DNA from: Paenibacillus sp. OK003
GTDB taxonomy: Bacteria > Bacillota > Bacilli > Paenibacillales > Paenibacillaceae
Assembly (NCBI RefSeq): GCF_900109515.1
Contig: NZ_FOBD01000018.1
Span: forward strand, 62,001-126,000
DNA: 64,000 nucleotides
Direction of reading: 5' to 3'
The translations under genes were made by a program, and so were the position numbers. The stretch's first letter is position 1, and every line of letters starts with the position of its first letter. Shown one piece after another: positions 33,105-41,156 of the stretch. Under the pieces are notes generated by a model that made no database searches, was not told where the DNA came from, and saw only the letters and a list, made by a program, of their open reading frames with translations.

Positions 33105-33794
33105 ATGTTAAGAAAAACGAAAAGCTTTATATTTGGTTTTTTTGCCTGCTTGCTCATCACAGGAACAAGCGCTTATGCGATGGAACCTACGATGACCGAG
33201 ATCTATCTTAGAAAAATAACGTATATGTTCGACGGAATCGAGAAAAAGCCTCCACAAGGATCGGAAGGGTTTATTTATCAAGGTTCGATCTACGTTCCTT
33301 TGAGATTTGTCAGTGAATCGATGAATAAAGATATCGGATGGGACGATACCAAAAGCACGGTTTGGATCGGGAAAAGTAATGATGATGATTATTTCTCGCA
33401 CCAAAGACCTACTAGAGTTGAGGGGGATTTAAAGTTTGAAATTGGTGTTGCTAGCATTGGGGGCACCAAATATAGCCATAGAGGCTTTAAAGTTTCTTTT
33501 CCCGAAAAAGGAAATCAAGGAATGCTTCAATTTAACCTGGCAGGCCAATACTCCAAATTTGATGGCTTTTTGGGTATTGATGATTACACCAAAAACAGTT
33601 CAGCATTAGGGGCGTTGAAAATCATAGGGGACAATAGAGAATTACTTAACTTCATGAACTTGAAGGGTGGGGACCAACCTAAACGGTTCGAAGTCGATTT
33701 AGCTGGGATTTCCACGTTGCAAATCTTGTATACAAAGGACACGAACTCCAATCTTACGATTGATATTGCTGATGCTATTTTACATCACAAATAA
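33105..33794 (+). CDS. Secreted protein with stalk and NPCBM-like domains
   Basis: This 229-residue exported protein has a signal peptide (residues 1-25, ending SAYAM). A copper-amine-oxidase-N-like stalk domain follows (IYVPLRFVSESMNKDIGWDDTKSTVWIG, about residues 35-90). The C-terminal beta-sandwich (about 105-229) resembles NPCBM-type carbohydrate-binding modules (FDGFLGIDDYTKNSSALGAL, ending NLTIDIADAILHHK). ATG 33105 follows AAAGGGAGATG. It lies 20 bases upstream of the subtilisin gene, so the two are probably co-transcribed. A wall-binding or scaffolding role is inferred. Confidence 0.75.
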   Translation: MLRKTKSFIFGFFACLLITGTSAYAMEPTMTEIYLRKITYMFDGIEKKPPQGSEGFIYQGSIYVPLRFVSESMNKDIGWDDTKSTVWIGKSNDDDYFSHQRPTRVEGDLKFEIGVASIGGTKYSHRGFKVSFPEKGNQGMLQFNLAGQYSKFDGFLGIDDYTKNSSALGALKIIGDNRELLNFMNLKGGDQPKRFEVDLAGISTLQILYTKDTNSNLTIDIADAILHHK

Positions 33795-33814
33795 CCAGCC
33801 TGGAGGAACATAGA

Positions 33815-34987
33815 ATGAAAATAATCGGTTTACTTAGTTCTTTTTGTCTGATTACTGTTATGCTAATAAGTTCAGGGGCATTAGCAGCATCTGAATCTAA
33901 TGATCCAAGCATTTCGGAAACTTACGATGGAACGTATCTAGTGAAATTAAATAGTGTGACGACGACTGCCTCGAATGGTGTTATTGAGAAGTTGGGCGGG
34001 AGGCTTAAGAAAATAAGTGAGTCAGGGGACATAGTTGTGGCCGAACTATCCGGATCATCTCTCTACGAACTGAAAAATAGTCCAGATATCCAATATATCG
34101 AACCGGATTATGAAGTCAAGACTGAAATCGAAGCTGAAAAAACAGAAAGTGTAACGGAAACGATCCCTTACGGCATTCAAAATATCCATGCTATTGAAGC
34201 ACAGCAAGATGGATACACAGGCAAGGGTGTAAAAATCGCCGTGCTAGATTCCGGGTATAGCCAGCATTCAGATCTAAAGGTGAAGAGCGGATACTCTTTT
34301 ATCACGAATTCTAATAACTATGCTGATGATTTTGGCCACGGTACCCATGTTGCAGGTATCATCGCCGCGTCGATCAATGGAGAAGGTGTGGTTGGAGTTG
34401 CACCAATGGCCGAGATCTATGCAATCAAAGTATTAGATCAGGGTGGCCGGGGCTCCTACTTCACTCTTATTGAAGGAATTGATTGGTCCATTAAGCATAA
34501 AATGGATATTATTAATATCAGCTTTGGTGGTGAGAATCCATCACAAATTTTGGAGGAAAAAATCCAAGAGGCGTATGATGCGGGTATCCTTATTATTGCA
34601 GCTGCAGGTAACGATGGGTATATGGGTGATGATACAATCTTGTATCCGGCAAGGTATTCTACGGCAATTGCAGTAGGGGCGATTGACTCAAATAACGAAA
34701 GGGCATTTTTTTCTGCTAAAGGTCCTGCTTTAGACCTCGTGGCTCCCGGCGTAAAAGTATTAAGCACGTTGCCAAATAATCAGTATGGGATGAAATCGGG
34801 AACATCTATGGCTGCTCCACATGTAACAGGTGTTGCCGCATTGATTTTGGATAAAAACAAAAAGCTTAGCCCGAACGAAGTCGTTGACATTTTGGAGTCA
34901 ACAGCAAAACCATTGGGAGTGATCTCGGAGTATGGTCATGGGATAGTGCAAGCTAAAGAGGCCGTAGATCAGACCGCTTGTCAATAA
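33815..34987 (+). CDS. Secreted subtilisin-like serine protease (S8)
   Basis: This 390-residue pre-pro-protease has a signal peptide (residues 1-24, ending GALAAS). An I9 propeptide (TYLVKLNSVTTTASNGVIEKL to YIEPDYEV, about 36-105) follows. The peptidase domain has catalytic Asp in VKIAVLDSGYS, His in FGHGTHVAGI, the oxyanion Asn in AAAGNDGY and Ser in SGTSMAAPHV. Length matches extracellular subtilisins. The ribosome site is CTGGAGGAAC. The conserved SGTSMAAPHVTGVAALI helix is intact, so it should be active. Confidence 0.95.
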   Translation: MKIIGLLSSFCLITVMLISSGALAASESNDPSISETYDGTYLVKLNSVTTTASNGVIEKLGGRLKKISESGDIVVAELSGSSLYELKNSPDIQYIEPDYEVKTEIEAEKTESVTETIPYGIQNIHAIEAQQDGYTGKGVKIAVLDSGYSQHSDLKVKSGYSFITNSNNYADDFGHGTHVAGIIAASINGEGVVGVAPMAEIYAIKVLDQGGRGSYFTLIEGIDWSIKHKMDIINISFGGENPSQILEEKIQEAYDAGILIIAAAGNDGYMGDDTILYPARYSTAIAVGAIDSNNERAFFSAKGPALDLVAPGVKVLSTLPNNQYGMKSGTSMAAPHVTGVAALILDKNKKLSPNEVVDILESTAKPLGVISEYGHGIVQAKEAVDQTACQ

Positions 34988-35094
34988 TTATATCCAATCT
35001 ATTCCCTGACCCATATTTAAAAAAATACTGCACTAATAAAGGTGTAATAAAGAGTAACATCCACATTTCATTAAAGAGTCACCTTACTTCTCTA

Positions 35095-35250
35095 TGCTTT
35101 TCAGCGAGGCATTGAATGGTATGTTAGGCTTCATTTTGTAGCTGTTTTGGTTCAGTTCGTTAGCAATGCTGCGCAGTCCTCGTTCCCCGCCTACACTTGA
35201 AATATTTTCTCCATTAATTCAGCCGTAGGCACTTCCATCGATCGACTATG
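35095..35250 (-). pseudogene. Remnant of a large serine recombinase
   Basis: Read on the minus strand in two frames: PTAELMEKIFQV, then after a stop/frameshift RGLRSIANELNQNSYKMKPN. This matches the Recombinase-domain block of serine recombinases (compare IFEQYASGHGLKTIANELN in the gene at 9185). About 50 residues remain; the catalytic domain is gone. The remnant shows an older serine-recombinase element once sat here. Confidence 0.65.
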
Positions 35251-35347
35251 AGTCCAATTAGAAGGGATACGATAAACACTTATGTTCCTATATATGGTAA
35301 TGTGTGAATTGGGCTTTATCCATCGTTGATGAAAGGGGAATGGGGAT

Positions 35348-36139
35348 TTGAGCGAGTGGAAAGAATTGACGAATGAATCTCAAACAAGATGGGATGGGAT
35401 TGCGGAGTTTTGGGATAATTACATGGGTGAACAAAGTAACCGATTCCATCGAGAGATTGTTAGACCCAAAACAGAGGAACTATTAACGGTAAATGAAGGT
35501 CAAATTATTCTTGATATTGCTTGTGGAAATGGGAATTTCTCACGAAGATTAGCTGATTTAGGTGCAGAAGTTGTTGCTTTTGATTATAGTGCAAAAATGA
35601 TTGAAAGAGCCGAGTTAAGGTCAAAAGATTATTTGAATCGAATTAAATATCAAGTGGTCGATGCTACAAATTATGATTCATTAATTGAACTTGGGACTGA
35701 AAGATACGATGGAGCGGTAGCCAATATGGCTTTGATGGATATTGCTGATATAACTAGTTTAACGAGAGCGTTACAGCAATTGTTAAAGAAAAATGGTGTT
35801 TTTGTATTTTCTATACCGCACCCTTGTTTTCAAGCGCCGAACACAAGGAAGATACACGAAACGGAAGAGATTAATGGAGAGATTGTAACTAGAAATAGTG
35901 TGCAAATCTCTAAATATTTATCCCCAGAGCCTATCGAAACCATAGGAATAAGAGGGCAACCTGTTTCACATATCCTATTCCACAGACCGTTATCGTATTA
36001 TGTGAAGTTGTTTTTAAGTGCTAACTTTGTGCTGGATGGATGGGAAGAACCTAATTTCCAAAAAGATGAAGATAGCAATAAACGATTTGATTGGTATGAA
36101 CTCCCCCCTGCGGTAATATTTCGTTTTAAAAAGCTGTAA
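35348..36139 (+). CDS. Class I SAM-dependent methyltransferase
   Basis: This 263-residue soluble methyltransferase has SAM motif I ILDIACGNGNFSRRLAD (about residues 55-71), followed by VVAFDYSAKMIERA (motif II), a D-A-T motif and YDGAVANMALMDI (motif IV). The C-terminus DGWEEPNFQKDEDSN..WYELPPAVIFRFKKL resembles UbiE/Coq5-like small-molecule methyltransferases. The start is TTG 35348 after AAAGGGGAATGGGG. The substrate is unknown. Confidence 0.88.
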   Translation: MSEWKELTNESQTRWDGIAEFWDNYMGEQSNRFHREIVRPKTEELLTVNEGQIILDIACGNGNFSRRLADLGAEVVAFDYSAKMIERAELRSKDYLNRIKYQVVDATNYDSLIELGTERYDGAVANMALMDIADITSLTRALQQLLKKNGVFVFSIPHPCFQAPNTRKIHETEEINGEIVTRNSVQISKYLSPEPIETIGIRGQPVSHILFHRPLSYYVKLFLSANFVLDGWEEPNFQKDEDSNKRFDWYELPPAVIFRFKKL

Positions 36140-36153
36140 GTTACCCTTCATGG

Positions 36154-36561
36154 TTGCGCTTTGCAATTGAAGAACAAACGCTGGAACTGCTCCAAGCAGG
36201 CGTATATCATAGTAATGGTAAAGGCATAGATAATTACGAAGAATTCCAAAAGAAAGAAAAAGCAAAAGATGCAAAGATCAAAAAGCTGACGTTGGATACA
36301 TTAATGAAGAATGCAATGAAAGACGCAGAAATGATGCTAAATCTGGATTTAAAAGGATTTAAGGGAGCAAGAGGAACAAATGCATGGGATATGGACCAAA
36401 TGACGTTCACCAAAAAAGGGGCTCCCACAGTTATTGCCACAGTGGATACAGACGGATCGTTTAACAGCTTTATAGTAGAAAAGTATGGTCAGCATCTCAG
36501 TTTCGGCGGAAACACGATCGTAGGGCCTGCAAATGAGGAACTAAAAGTATTAATCAACTAA
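36154..36561 (+). pseudogene. Probable 5'-truncated gene fragment
   Basis: An open frame of about 135 codons follows the methyltransferase. It reads RFAIEEQTLELLQAGVYHSN and then a long Lys/Asp-rich helical segment ending EELKVLIN. There is no ribosome site or convincing start codon at its 5' edge, and the frame runs open upstream to the methyltransferase stop, so the N-terminus seems lost. The family is not recognised. Confidence 0.4.
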
Positions 36562-36732
36562 TTCTATATGTGGAAGGCCATTCGTTTCTCTATAATCGAG
36601 AAAAATTACTCCACACTGAAACTGAATCGAATTGAAGCCAAGGTGGATCCGGATAATGTAAATTCGATAAAGCTTCTAGAGAAGCTGGGCTTCACTTGTG
36701 AAGGAACACTTCGACAGTACGAGAGAGTGCAG
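36559..36732 (+). pseudogene. GNAT (RimJ/RimL-like) acetyltransferase fragment
   Basis: KLNRIEAKVDPDNVNSIKLL followed by EKLGFTCEGTLRQYERV is the C-terminal half of a RimJ/RimL-like N-acetyltransferase. The N-terminal half and the acetyl-CoA loop are missing and the frame then runs into a terminator hairpin. It is a truncated remnant. Confidence 0.65.
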
Positions 36733-36751
36733 ATTGATATAAAAATCAAAA

Positions 36752-36790
36752 AAACAGCCTTTGGAGTGACTCCAGAGGCTGTTTGGTATG
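36752..36790 (+). terminator. Terminator
   Basis: AAACAGCCTTTGGAG/CTCCAGAGGCTGTTT hairpin; moderate T content after it. Confidence 0.65.
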
Positions 36791-36904
36791 TGTATGATTA
36801 TTTTTTTCAAGACCTTATTCAACATCATAACAGAAGATAAAGAAACAGTCTATATTTTTTTCTGGATTTATAATACAGTTTGGTAGCCGGCAATAAAAGA
36901 AGAA

Positions 36905-37894
36905 ATGGAGTGTGATTCCTTGAAATTTTGTTGTCACCTTGATTCTGCTAGCTTACAGGAGTATATGGAGACGGTCTTTGGTATGAGTTATGTAGTCTCA
37001 AATGTCACGAAGATGCATGGCGGTGCACAGAAGGTGGTCTACAAGGTAGACTGCACGAATGGATTTTCCAGCGTTTTGTATGTGTGGGACTTAGCCATGA
37101 ATTATTTTAAAGAAGAAATAGAAAATAATAATATAAATGCAAAGTCCTTCGGCAGTGAATTATTTGAATTAAACAACAGATATTTCATCGAACATTCCAT
37201 TCGAACGCCTGCTCTTTATGATTTGAATAAGGAAAGAGATCGTTACACTTTTGATTATGCGCTCGTTGAGTATGTAGCAGGACAAAAGGCTGAAGCCTAT
37301 TTCAATCATACCGATTCTGGGGTTAAAGAGCGAGTATTTCAACAGTTGGGTGAAATGATTACTGACATGCATGCCAACGAAAGAAAGATCTACGGGAAAC
37401 CAAATCACAATGAGAATAACACAGGGCCATGTCATCTCTTACAATTGGAAAATGCAAAGCTACAGTTATCCTATGCCGCGGGACATATTGGCGGTATCCG
37501 AGAAAATCAAAACAAGCTGCTCGATACGTTGTATGAACTTGAATCAAGAATACAACCTAGAAATGAGTACGGATTTATACATGGGGAACTAGGTCCTGAC
37601 CATATTTTGGTTAACGATCGTTTAGAACCCTATTTAATTGATATAGAAGGAGCTGAGTTCTTTGATATTGAGCACGAACACAGTTTCTTGGAGTTTCGTT
37701 TTGGAGACTTCTATTCATATCTGAAGAACGATCATCTCGATCGAAACAGGATGTTATTTTATCGATTTCATCACCATATTTCTTTAATCTCTGGAGGCTT
37801 AAAGCTACTTCACAGGGGATATCCCAATCGACAGTTTGCAAAGGATCTCACCGATCATCATTATAGATGTGTTCTGCAATTTATTGAAGGTTGA
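36905..37894 (+). CDS. APH-like phosphotransferase family protein, variant active site
   Basis: This 329-residue protein has the aminoglycoside-phosphotransferase/protein-kinase-like fold. The N-lobe has GGAQKVVYKVDC. The catalytic loop FIHGELGPDHILVND stands where HxDxxxxN is usual, and the metal motif is LIDIEGAEFFDIEHEHSFLE instead of DFD. A subset of Bacillales phosphotransferases shares this HGELGPDH/DIEG pattern, so it may be a natural variant and not decay, but classic drug-kinase activity should not be assumed. ATG 36905 is annotated; TTG 36920 with GGAGTG 9 bases upstream is a good alternative. It shares a terminator with the convergent gene. Confidence 0.75.
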   Translation: MECDSLKFCCHLDSASLQEYMETVFGMSYVVSNVTKMHGGAQKVVYKVDCTNGFSSVLYVWDLAMNYFKEEIENNNINAKSFGSELFELNNRYFIEHSIRTPALYDLNKERDRYTFDYALVEYVAGQKAEAYFNHTDSGVKERVFQQLGEMITDMHANERKIYGKPNHNENNTGPCHLLQLENAKLQLSYAAGHIGGIRENQNKLLDTLYELESRIQPRNEYGFIHGELGPDHILVNDRLEPYLIDIEGAEFFDIEHEHSFLEFRFGDFYSYLKNDHLDRNRMLFYRFHHHISLISGGLKLLHRGYPNRQFAKDLTDHHYRCVLQFIEG

Positions 37895-37916
37895 ATCACA
37901 GAACCGGATCTCCCGA

Positions 37917-37958
37917 AAAGAGCAGCATGAGGTGGTAGTCACCTGTGCTGCTCTTTGT
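37917..37958. terminator. Bidirectional terminator
   Basis: AAAGAGCAGCA/TGCTGCTCTTT with an inner GGTG/CACC arm, between convergent genes. Confidence 0.8.
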
Positions 37959-38022
37959 TCCAATACGCAGACTTCTGAATCACAGGGAATCAGACTCGAA
38001 AACGATCCTCCCAAGCTGCATA

Positions 38023-39732
38023 TTAAGTACTTGCGGTATAAACATCCGCAACAAAGGATAACCCAGCAGGGTCCGGATAGGACATATATTGAAGATAGTT
38101 GACTACGGTAAAGGAAACAATCACTTTGTATTCGCCAGCAGGGAGCGGCCCAGTGGGTATGGAATAAAAGCGAATGTTCTGCCAGTTGAAGGGGAAATCC
38201 AGAATAACAGGTGTAGGGTCCATACTTCCGTCTAATAGCAAGACGCCGAGCGGCGGTGTCGATATAATCGTATTCGTTGTCGCGTCCACAAGATCGATTT
38301 GTGCCTCCATGGCATTGTCGGCGAATGCCGTTAAATTAATCAAAACCTCCCCTGCGGCAGCAAGCGTAAAGGAATCTGTGGCTGCGGCAAAGCCAAACAC
38401 TTGTCCTGGAGCTGTCGTTGCATCCCATACTATAACTGGATTGGGAACGCTACCGAATACTGGGTTATTGTCATTATTAAATTCCGTTAGGATGCTCCAA
38501 AGCGGAAATTGGGGCACCTCTACAGCCAGCGTACCGGTTCCCAAATTAGCAGCGGCTACGGCTGTATCACGGTCTGCCGCTACATATACGTTCGTTGCAC
38601 TGCTGCTTAGTCTTTGCACAGGAGTAATAAGGGAAGTCGGGATAAACGGGTCTTCAGCAAGAAATGGGATATACAAAGTTACCAAATCGGGATCGATGAT
38701 CGCTTGCCCCGTGCCTGGTCCCCCACCGTTGACATTTGGGCCGCTCGGATCACCCCACCAGTTATTCGTGGCATCCAGATTCAAATTCGGTGCTGTATTA
38801 TTGTAGCTTCCTGTAGCTACCGTTAAGCCGGCCACTGTATTCCCCGCGATGCTGTTATGTTTGGCACGGATATTTGAATTGAGGACAGCGGTAAAATCCA
38901 GTTGCACGTTAATTGCGTTACCGGTATTGAATTGCAAGATATTGTTCAAAATCGTAATCCGGTCATTTCCTCCTGATAGAAAAATGCCGTCAGCTGTGTT
39001 GGTACTGATATTATTATTTAGAATACTGATGTTTTGACAAGTAAGCAGAAAAATTCCGCCATCCGAAACCGTATTATTGTTAGAAATGACAACATTCTCT
39101 AAGGGCGTAGTTTCACCACCTATTAAGGTCATCGTTCCTTGATTATTGGTAAATGTATTGTTGTCGATGAGGGCGTTGGAAAATCCCTGATCCGAATAAA
39201 TCGCGTTTCCGCCTGAAGGTCCAATTTGATTGTTGTTATTAATAAGATTTTGTTGCACCAAGCATTCAATGGAACCGTTAGAGTTTAAGTATAAGCCGAT
39301 GGTATTGTTCTGAATGATGTTATTAAGGAACCAGAACCCGGACTGGGCTCCATTGGCGTTGATTCCTGGACCTAACGTATTGTTTTGTATGGTGAATCCG
39401 TCGATGACCACACTACTGCTGTTGATGCTGGAAATAAGGAAGAAAATGCCTGAATCTATACTGCTTTGAACGACAGACTCTTCTGCAGGATTACCAGAGC
39501 GAGTACGCGCATCAACTCCATATTGAGCACCATGCAGTTGAAGCGGCTGATCGATTTCAACGGATTCATTATATATTCCAGCCGCCACCTGTACGGTTCC
39601 TTGGGGGGCTACTGCAGCTACGCCCTCTGTGATCGTACCAAAAGCATTGGTTCCAATGATCATGCCCGGACCGACCACGGTCCCAACGGGCAGTCCAATC
39701 CATGCGCTATTAACAAAAACCTCCTGAGGCAT
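38023..39732 (-). CDS. Parallel beta-helix (NosD/PbH1-repeat) protein
   Basis: This 569-residue protein has a right-handed beta-helix of many PbH1-type repeats (VVISNNNTVSDGG, ISILNNNISTNTADGI, ITILNNILQFNTGNAI), about residues 75-330, with the family phrase ATNNWWGDPSGPN. The C-terminal beta-domain (about 400-569) has lower similarity to anything I know. No signal peptide is visible, so it may be a spore-coat or exosporium protein or released by another route. The ribosome site is GAGAGGAGTG before ATG 39732. Ligand unknown; carbohydrate binding is typical of the fold. Confidence 0.82.
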   Translation of the reverse strand: MPQEVFVNSAWIGLPVGTVVGPGMIIGTNAFGTITEGVAAVAPQGTVQVAAGIYNESVEIDQPLQLHGAQYGVDARTRSGNPAEESVVQSSIDSGIFFLISSINSSSVVIDGFTIQNNTLGPGINANGAQSGFWFLNNIIQNNTIGLYLNSNGSIECLVQQNLINNNNQIGPSGGNAIYSDQGFSNALIDNNTFTNNQGTMTLIGGETTPLENVVISNNNTVSDGGIFLLTCQNISILNNNISTNTADGIFLSGGNDRITILNNILQFNTGNAINVQLDFTAVLNSNIRAKHNSIAGNTVAGLTVATGSYNNTAPNLNLDATNNWWGDPSGPNVNGGGPGTGQAIIDPDLVTLYIPFLAEDPFIPTSLITPVQRLSSSATNVYVAADRDTAVAAANLGTGTLAVEVPQFPLWSILTEFNNDNNPVFGSVPNPVIVWDATTAPGQVFGFAAATDSFTLAAAGEVLINLTAFADNAMEAQIDLVDATTNTIISTPPLGVLLLDGSMDPTPVILDFPFNWQNIRFYSIPTGPLPAGEYKVIVSFTVVNYLQYMSYPDPAGLSFVADVYTAST

Positions 39733-39977
39733 CCCTGTGCACTCCTCTCATGACTACCTTTTTGTATAAAATTGATCGGCATACAGATTGAATAGATTAA
39801 AATTCAATTACCAGTTTAATCATTTTATGAAAAGATAAATGAAAGAATGCATCATATTTATAGCCATAACAACGAACGGGCAGCAACATCCTGCAGTCCT
39901 ATTCCTAGTATTTTTTACCTATACACTACTACGAATGTGTATGCAGATTTTTTACCAAAATATATATAAGTTGTTCA

Positions 39978-40006
39978 TTTACTGTATAACAATTCGGTGT
40001 TATACT
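39978..40006 (+). promoter_or_regulatory. Sigma-A-type promoter of the glycan locus
   Basis: TTTACT, 17-bp spacer, TATACT; 52 bases upstream of the first gene. The 39733-39977 stretch between the divergent genes shows no other feature. Confidence 0.6.
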
Positions 40007-40058
40007 CACAATATTCAAAAAGATTTTGTGAAAATATGTCGAATTGAGGCTTAATCGG

Positions 40059-41156
40059 ATGATTATAGATAAAACTGAAGACGGCAAAACGATCGTCCTT
40101 ATTCCATCGCTTGAGCCAGATGAGAGACTTCTAGCCTATGTACGGCAATTGCGAGAATATGGTTTGACCCATATTGTCATTGTGGATGACGGATCTGGTG
40201 AGGCATATCAGTCGATTTTCGAAGAGTTGGGTGAGAACGGGTGTGTTCTGCTGCGGCATGCGGAAAATCTGGGAAAGGGTGCTGCACTTAAGACAGGATT
40301 TAAGTATATTGGAGAGCAGTTTGATGCATCTTCGTTCGTCGTCACTGCAGACTCAGATGGGCAGCACGCAGCAGAGGATGTATACAGACTGGCGAAAGAA
40401 GCCAGGCAGCATCCTGATGCATTGGTTCTTGGGGTAAGGAATTTCAGCGAGGGAGGCATACCACCGAAATCTTTGCTGGGTAATCGAATGACGTCCTTTA
40501 TTTTTGCTACGCTTTACGGCAAAAAGCTGTCAGATACCCAAACCGGGCTTCGAGCCTTTGGCCCCGGATTGCTGGCGTTCATGCAAGATGTTCGCGGTAT
40601 CCGGTTTGAATATGAGCTGCAGATGCTCATCTCGTGCATTCAATCCGGTATACCGATTCATACTATGCCGATTCAAGTCATCTATGAGAATGGAAATGCA
40701 GGGACACACTTTAAAGCGATTCAGGACAGCGCTCGCGTGATGGGTGTGCTGTTCTCCAACTTCCTGCGGTTTATTTCCTCTTCCGTTGCGAGTTCTGTCG
40801 TCGATTTGGGAATTGCGTGGTTTTTGATCGACTTTTTGCGGCCTATATTGGGTCAGCAGGATTATCTAAGAATTTTGCTCGCCACCGTGATTGCGAGAAT
40901 TATTTCTATTGTCGTCAACTATGTACTGAATAGGCACTTTGTATTCCGCAAAGAGGATAGTCAGGGCAGTCTATGGCGCTATTTGACATTGTGCGGATTT
41001 GTGATTGTGCTTTCCAGTACGGGGGTATATTTGTTCCATACGATTTTCTTCGTGGATGAGAAAATTGCGAAATTTGTCTGTGATGCCTTGCTGTTCCTGC
41101 TCAGTTTTCAATTGCAGCGAAGATGGGTATTTGCAGCAAGGAGGAAGCAGCTGTAG
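40059..41156 (+). CDS. Glycosyltransferase GT2 fused to GtrA-like domain
   Basis: This 365-residue protein has an N-terminal GT2 domain (DPM1-like; VIVDDGSG near residue 45 and VTADSDGQH with the DxD, about residue 96) and a C-terminal GtrA-like membrane domain of four TM segments (about residues 235-360, FISSSVASSVVDLGIAWFL onward). Such fusions make and may flip polyprenyl-linked sugars for surface glycans. ATG 40059 is chosen; TTG 40044 is in frame, and neither has a strong ribosome site (weak GAGG). Its stop codon overlaps the GTG start of the next gene by one base (TAGTG), indicating coupling. Confidence 0.85.
   Translation: MIIDKTEDGKTIVLIPSLEPDERLLAYVRQLREYGLTHIVIVDDGSGEAYQSIFEELGENGCVLLRHAENLGKGAALKTGFKYIGEQFDASSFVVTADSDGQHAAEDVYRLAKEARQHPDALVLGVRNFSEGGIPPKSLLGNRMTSFIFATLYGKKLSDTQTGLRAFGPGLLAFMQDVRGIRFEYELQMLISCIQSGIPIHTMPIQVIYENGNAGTHFKAIQDSARVMGVLFSNFLRFISSSVASSVVDLGIAWFLIDFLRPILGQQDYLRILLATVIARIISIVVNYVLNRHFVFRKEDSQGSLWRYLTLCGFVIVLSSTGVYLFHTIFFVDEKIAKFVCDALLFLLSFQLQRRWVFAARRKQL

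Noticed and set aside
36200..36217. CGTATATCATAGTAATGG, reminiscent of an SCC att core
   Set aside because: It does not match the TGAACC.TACCA.AAGT pattern of the three real sites and lies inside a coding-like frame.
39839..40054. 71-codon plus-strand frame before the glycan operon
   Set aside because: It overlaps the promoter, has no ribosome site, and its composition is non-coding-like.
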